Shown here: one piece after another, positions 61,301 to 64,000 of the stretch | Position numbering within the stretch: the stretch's first letter is position 1 | How the letters are laid out: every line of letters starts with the position of its first letter | DNA from: Limonium bicolor | Taxonomy: Eukaryota; Streptophyta; Magnoliopsida; Caryophyllales; Plumbaginaceae | DNA length: 64,000 bases | Direction of reading: 5' to 3' | Assembly (NCBI GenBank): GCA_023374045.1 | Contig: CM041777.1 | Span: forward strand, 111,875,588 to 111,939,587 | Position numbers and translations under genes: made by a program | Notes under the pieces: model-generated | The model's database searches: none | Told to the model about the DNA's origin: nothing | The model's input: the letters and a program-made list of their open reading frames with translations, nothing else

Positions 61301-63794
61301 TAACACCTTCAATAAGTTATTTAACTTATCTAATTTGGTCAAAACCTATCATATGGTCAAGGTTGACCACCTTAATATTTCCTTGACCACCAATTCCTTA
61401 TAATTACGGTTTGCACCCAAACTTTCTAGAAATCACCATTTAACCCCAAAACTTTACAAAATCTTATAAACTTTATTTTAACTCCATTTTACCTCTCATT
61501 TTCGGCCTTATTATTCTAAAGCAACCAATTTAATTTAATTACACCTAATACCCCATTTATTTTCGGTAATGCATTTATACTACTTAAACTTAATTAAAAG
61601 CTTGTAAATGCATAAATAAAATGGCCTAAAATACATGGCCTTATTACAAACATTGGCTTGCAAAATAAATTACACATAAATGTCCCAAAAATACTTATAA
61701 TTCTCGGCCTCACCACACACTTTCCATTTAATTACCAAACTTCCACATAATGTCTTAAATTTGACATTTATGTTACTTAATCACTTAGATAAATTTATTA
61801 AGCCATTTCTTTAAACATTTTAAGGTCAAAAATGACCTTATTACCATGTTCTCTCACGGCAATTAATATAGAATTAGCTTAGAACATTTTAACTTAGCAA
61901 AGTTAATGTTTAAGTGATTTATACCTTGATTTAGCTTGAATAATTCCTTGTTTGAATTCGGCCAGCCTTAGATAAAATTTCCAAAGCTTCTTTTGCATGT
62001 TTTCAAACAGCAAACAAGGCCTAGTTAGTCTCCAAGAAAGATCTAACCATAAGAAGTAATTTAATGTAAGATTTAAGGCAAAAATCACCTTAAAAATGCA
62101 AGGAGAGTTCAAGATGGTTTCGACCTGAATCAAACACACCACAAGGTGTTAGATCTACTATATTAACATAGGAAATAGCTAGATCACGACAAGATGCCTT
62201 GTTATTAGGTTTTACCTTGGAAAAATGCCTTAAAAGAGGGTATTTCCTTTGGATCTCGGCCACCCTTGCTCCAAATGGCTAACCAACAGATTCCACATGA
62301 AAAGGAGAAGAAGATGAGGCTATTACCAAAGTTTCACAGCCGAACTTGAAGGGAATCAAAAGTTATGAGCTTAAAGCACATTTTAACCTTAAATGGTCAA
62401 GACTTGAACTTTCCTCCTTAGATCTGGTTAGGAACGAGATTGAACCTTCCTTTAACCTCCAAATCACTCTACATAGATGTATAGAAAAGGTTGGAGTGTA
62501 GATCAATCGAAAAAGGAGAGAAAGATGAAGAAAATGGGCATTTTTATGCCTTAAGAGCTTACCTAGAGCTTGAGATCTCATCAATGGTGCTTGGGAACCT
62601 TACCTACGGTGGAGGGGAGCCAGAGAGAGCTCAAGGAGTGAGCCATCTCGGCTGAAGAGGAAGGAATGAAGGAAATGACCTAAATTAAGCTTAAAGCACA
62701 TTTTTGCATTTTTTTATGATTTTGTTGCTTTGATGACTCATCAAGTCTGATTGGGGTTGAATAATTGGATCTAATTCAGTGTAGACACACAAGAGGACAT
62801 CCGTGTGTGATAGGAGAAGGTGGTGAATTATTTGATTCCAATTTGAATCAAAAATGGACAAATAATGTTACTTTAAGCTATTATTGAATAAGTGACTCAT
62901 CTCCTTTGTCTTCTTCTTGTTTGGAGCTTGTATCAGCCGTGTAATAAGGGAAAGGAGAAGCTCTCCAACGGCTGCACTCACATGGGGGAAGCAAAAGGTG
63001 AGACAAGTTTTGTTTTATTAGGTAAAGTTTGTCTTTTTTTGTTTTTTATGTAAAAGTAAGAGCATATATTTAATTGTCACATGTCTCTTGTCTCTTGGTC
63101 TGTTAAGAGAATTAATTATCTGATTTCATGTAGTCCATTTCGTGGTCAATGGTCAACATTGACCAACTTAGTCAATGTTGACCCAAACGGGCCCCACTTT
63201 AGGGTTTTATTAATATTTTAATATTAAATTTGTAAAAATTCGTAAATTTCTGGAATTAAATTCCTAATATCATATAATATGATTTATTATATTTAAAGGT
63301 AATAACCTTTTAGCCCAATTAAAACCAATTTAAAAGACAATTTCACAAAAACGTGCTTTAAGGAGTTTTAGCGCACATTTTGTGTTGCCTGGTGTTTCTG
63401 AGCTCTGTTTTCTTTGACAACGGTCTTGTTGTGTTCCTTACATGATATTTGATCATGTAACTCAATTTTATCTCATTTAAAGGTCATTGGACCTTTAAGG
63501 TTTCTTAGAGCACCTTTTTGCTCTATTTGACCTTGAAGCATGAAAGTGCTTGTTCTTTGTGTTGGAGTGTTGTCCAACAATTATAATGTATTTAATATTA
63601 TGTTAATAGACTTAGGACAAATTTTTAGGTCCTAAGAAGTTCGTTTGGGTATTTATTTACCCTTAACAGTCAAAGGGTGCAACATCTTGTTTTATGTTGA
63701 CCACTGTTGTTCTCAGTTGACTTAAAGGCATGTTCAGGCCTTAATTAATGTGATTAAATATTTAATCCATGTTTAATAAGTTTGGGGTATTTCA
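58391..63794 (-). mobile_element. LTR F (very long), at least 5.4 kb
   Basis: Same family as LTR f at 6114-7685. The 5' end is at 63794 (plus GGGGTATTTCA); by comparison with f about 400 bp of the 3' end is missing in the gap, giving roughly 5.8 kb. The CTCAGCGTCTATCGCTGA hairpin and a TTTCAG|GT acceptor-like site (minus) lie at 58,440-58,480. Donor-like AG|GTAAG sites occur on the minus strand near 62,565 and 62,605, and AAG|GTAAAA near 62,215. The 59,960-61,900 stretch is very AT-rich and empty of genes. Confidence 0.85.
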
Positions 63795-64000
63795 GCTACA
63801 AAGTCCGGGGCATGCTTCATGTGTGGGTCGATGGACTATCGCATTGCCTAGTGTCCACAGGCTAGAGGTGGCAGTGGCAGCTCGGGGAGTAGAGGTGTCG
63901 GTTCAAGATCAGGACTGAAGATCAAGCAGGAGAAGCCTCAGACTCAGGCTCGAGTGTATGCTATGGATGGCCAGAGAGACCGCACTGCTGACCGCATCGT
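63795..64000 (+). pseudogene. Ty3 gag C-terminus (zinc knuckle) to protease start, partial
   Basis: Frame starting CFMCG at 63813: C-x2-C-G-x3-Y-x4-C, a retroviral-type zinc knuckle whose His is replaced by Tyr, and with a TAG three bases before the last Cys. Then a Gly/Ser-rich linker and QARVYAMDGQ, like the gag-protease border (QARVYA-) of Ty3 chromoviruses such as Tekay. It is interrupted on the left by LTR F and runs off the right edge. Confidence 0.7.

Overview
The window is repeat-rich intergenic DNA from a flowering plant, most likely a eudicot with a large genome. I see no host gene. Nearly every base belongs to nested retrotransposons: an Athila-type Ty3 element with a tRNA-Asp-type primer site, several Ty3 families with very long LTRs (TGAAATACCCC...GGGGTGTTACA) and an initiator-Met primer site, and one L1-type LINE. 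Two runs of exactly 500 N (10263-10762 and 57891-58390) are assembly gaps, so linkage across them is unproven.

Layout. 1-6113: 5' LTR (2103-6113) and start of the internal region of a minus-strand element (E) that leaves the window on the left. It is inserted in LTR f, whose 3' part is 6114-7685. 7686-10216: remains of a minus-strand Athila-like element (G). 10763-11215: another Athila-like LTR end (L). 11216-12849: 3' part of LTR d. From 12850 to 57866 the backbone is one minus-strand LINE, cut into six pieces by LTR a (12924-17320), LTR i (18237-34606), LTR c (35696-39616), LTR b (40313-44290) and giant element K (44332-57788). Target-site duplications (TSDs) are GAAAT for a, CCCAC for i, GATTA for b and ACATG for K; c has none. 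Inside LTR i lies a complete Athila element H (18716-32281, TSD CATGT). After the second gap comes a very long minus-strand LTR F (58391-63794), which interrupts a Ty3 gag/protease fragment at 63795-64000.

The most unusual object is K: two nearly identical LTRs of 6,421 and 6,379 bp flank an internal region of only 657 bp, which has a primer site, a polypurine tract and no recognisable protein. About 95% of the element is LTR. Each LTR carries a tRNA-like A-box/B-box unit, a diverged array of about 14 repeats with a mean period near 188 bp, and three copies of a 78-bp minisatellite. Downstream of the primer site, K and the distantly related element E share a predicted RNA fold: the primer site lies in a hairpin, and further on two hairpins are enclosed by a stem whose pairing is kept although its sequence differs. 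This is a candidate packaging or dimerisation signal that a protein-less element would need in order to be mobilised by a partner.

Other themes. The long-LTR families share arrays of inverted repeats with a GGTCGGTC core, and a 3' module of a CAGC/GCTG hairpin followed by a splice-acceptor-like tract. The Athila-type LTRs share GTCCG...CGGAC hairpin motifs. H has a single gag-pol reading frame broken by seven stops and two compensating frameshifts, so it looks young (LTRs about 1.3% diverged by eye) but dead. The window reads as a stack of successive insertions in silenced chromatin, with at least three complete-looking LTRs reduced to solo copies.
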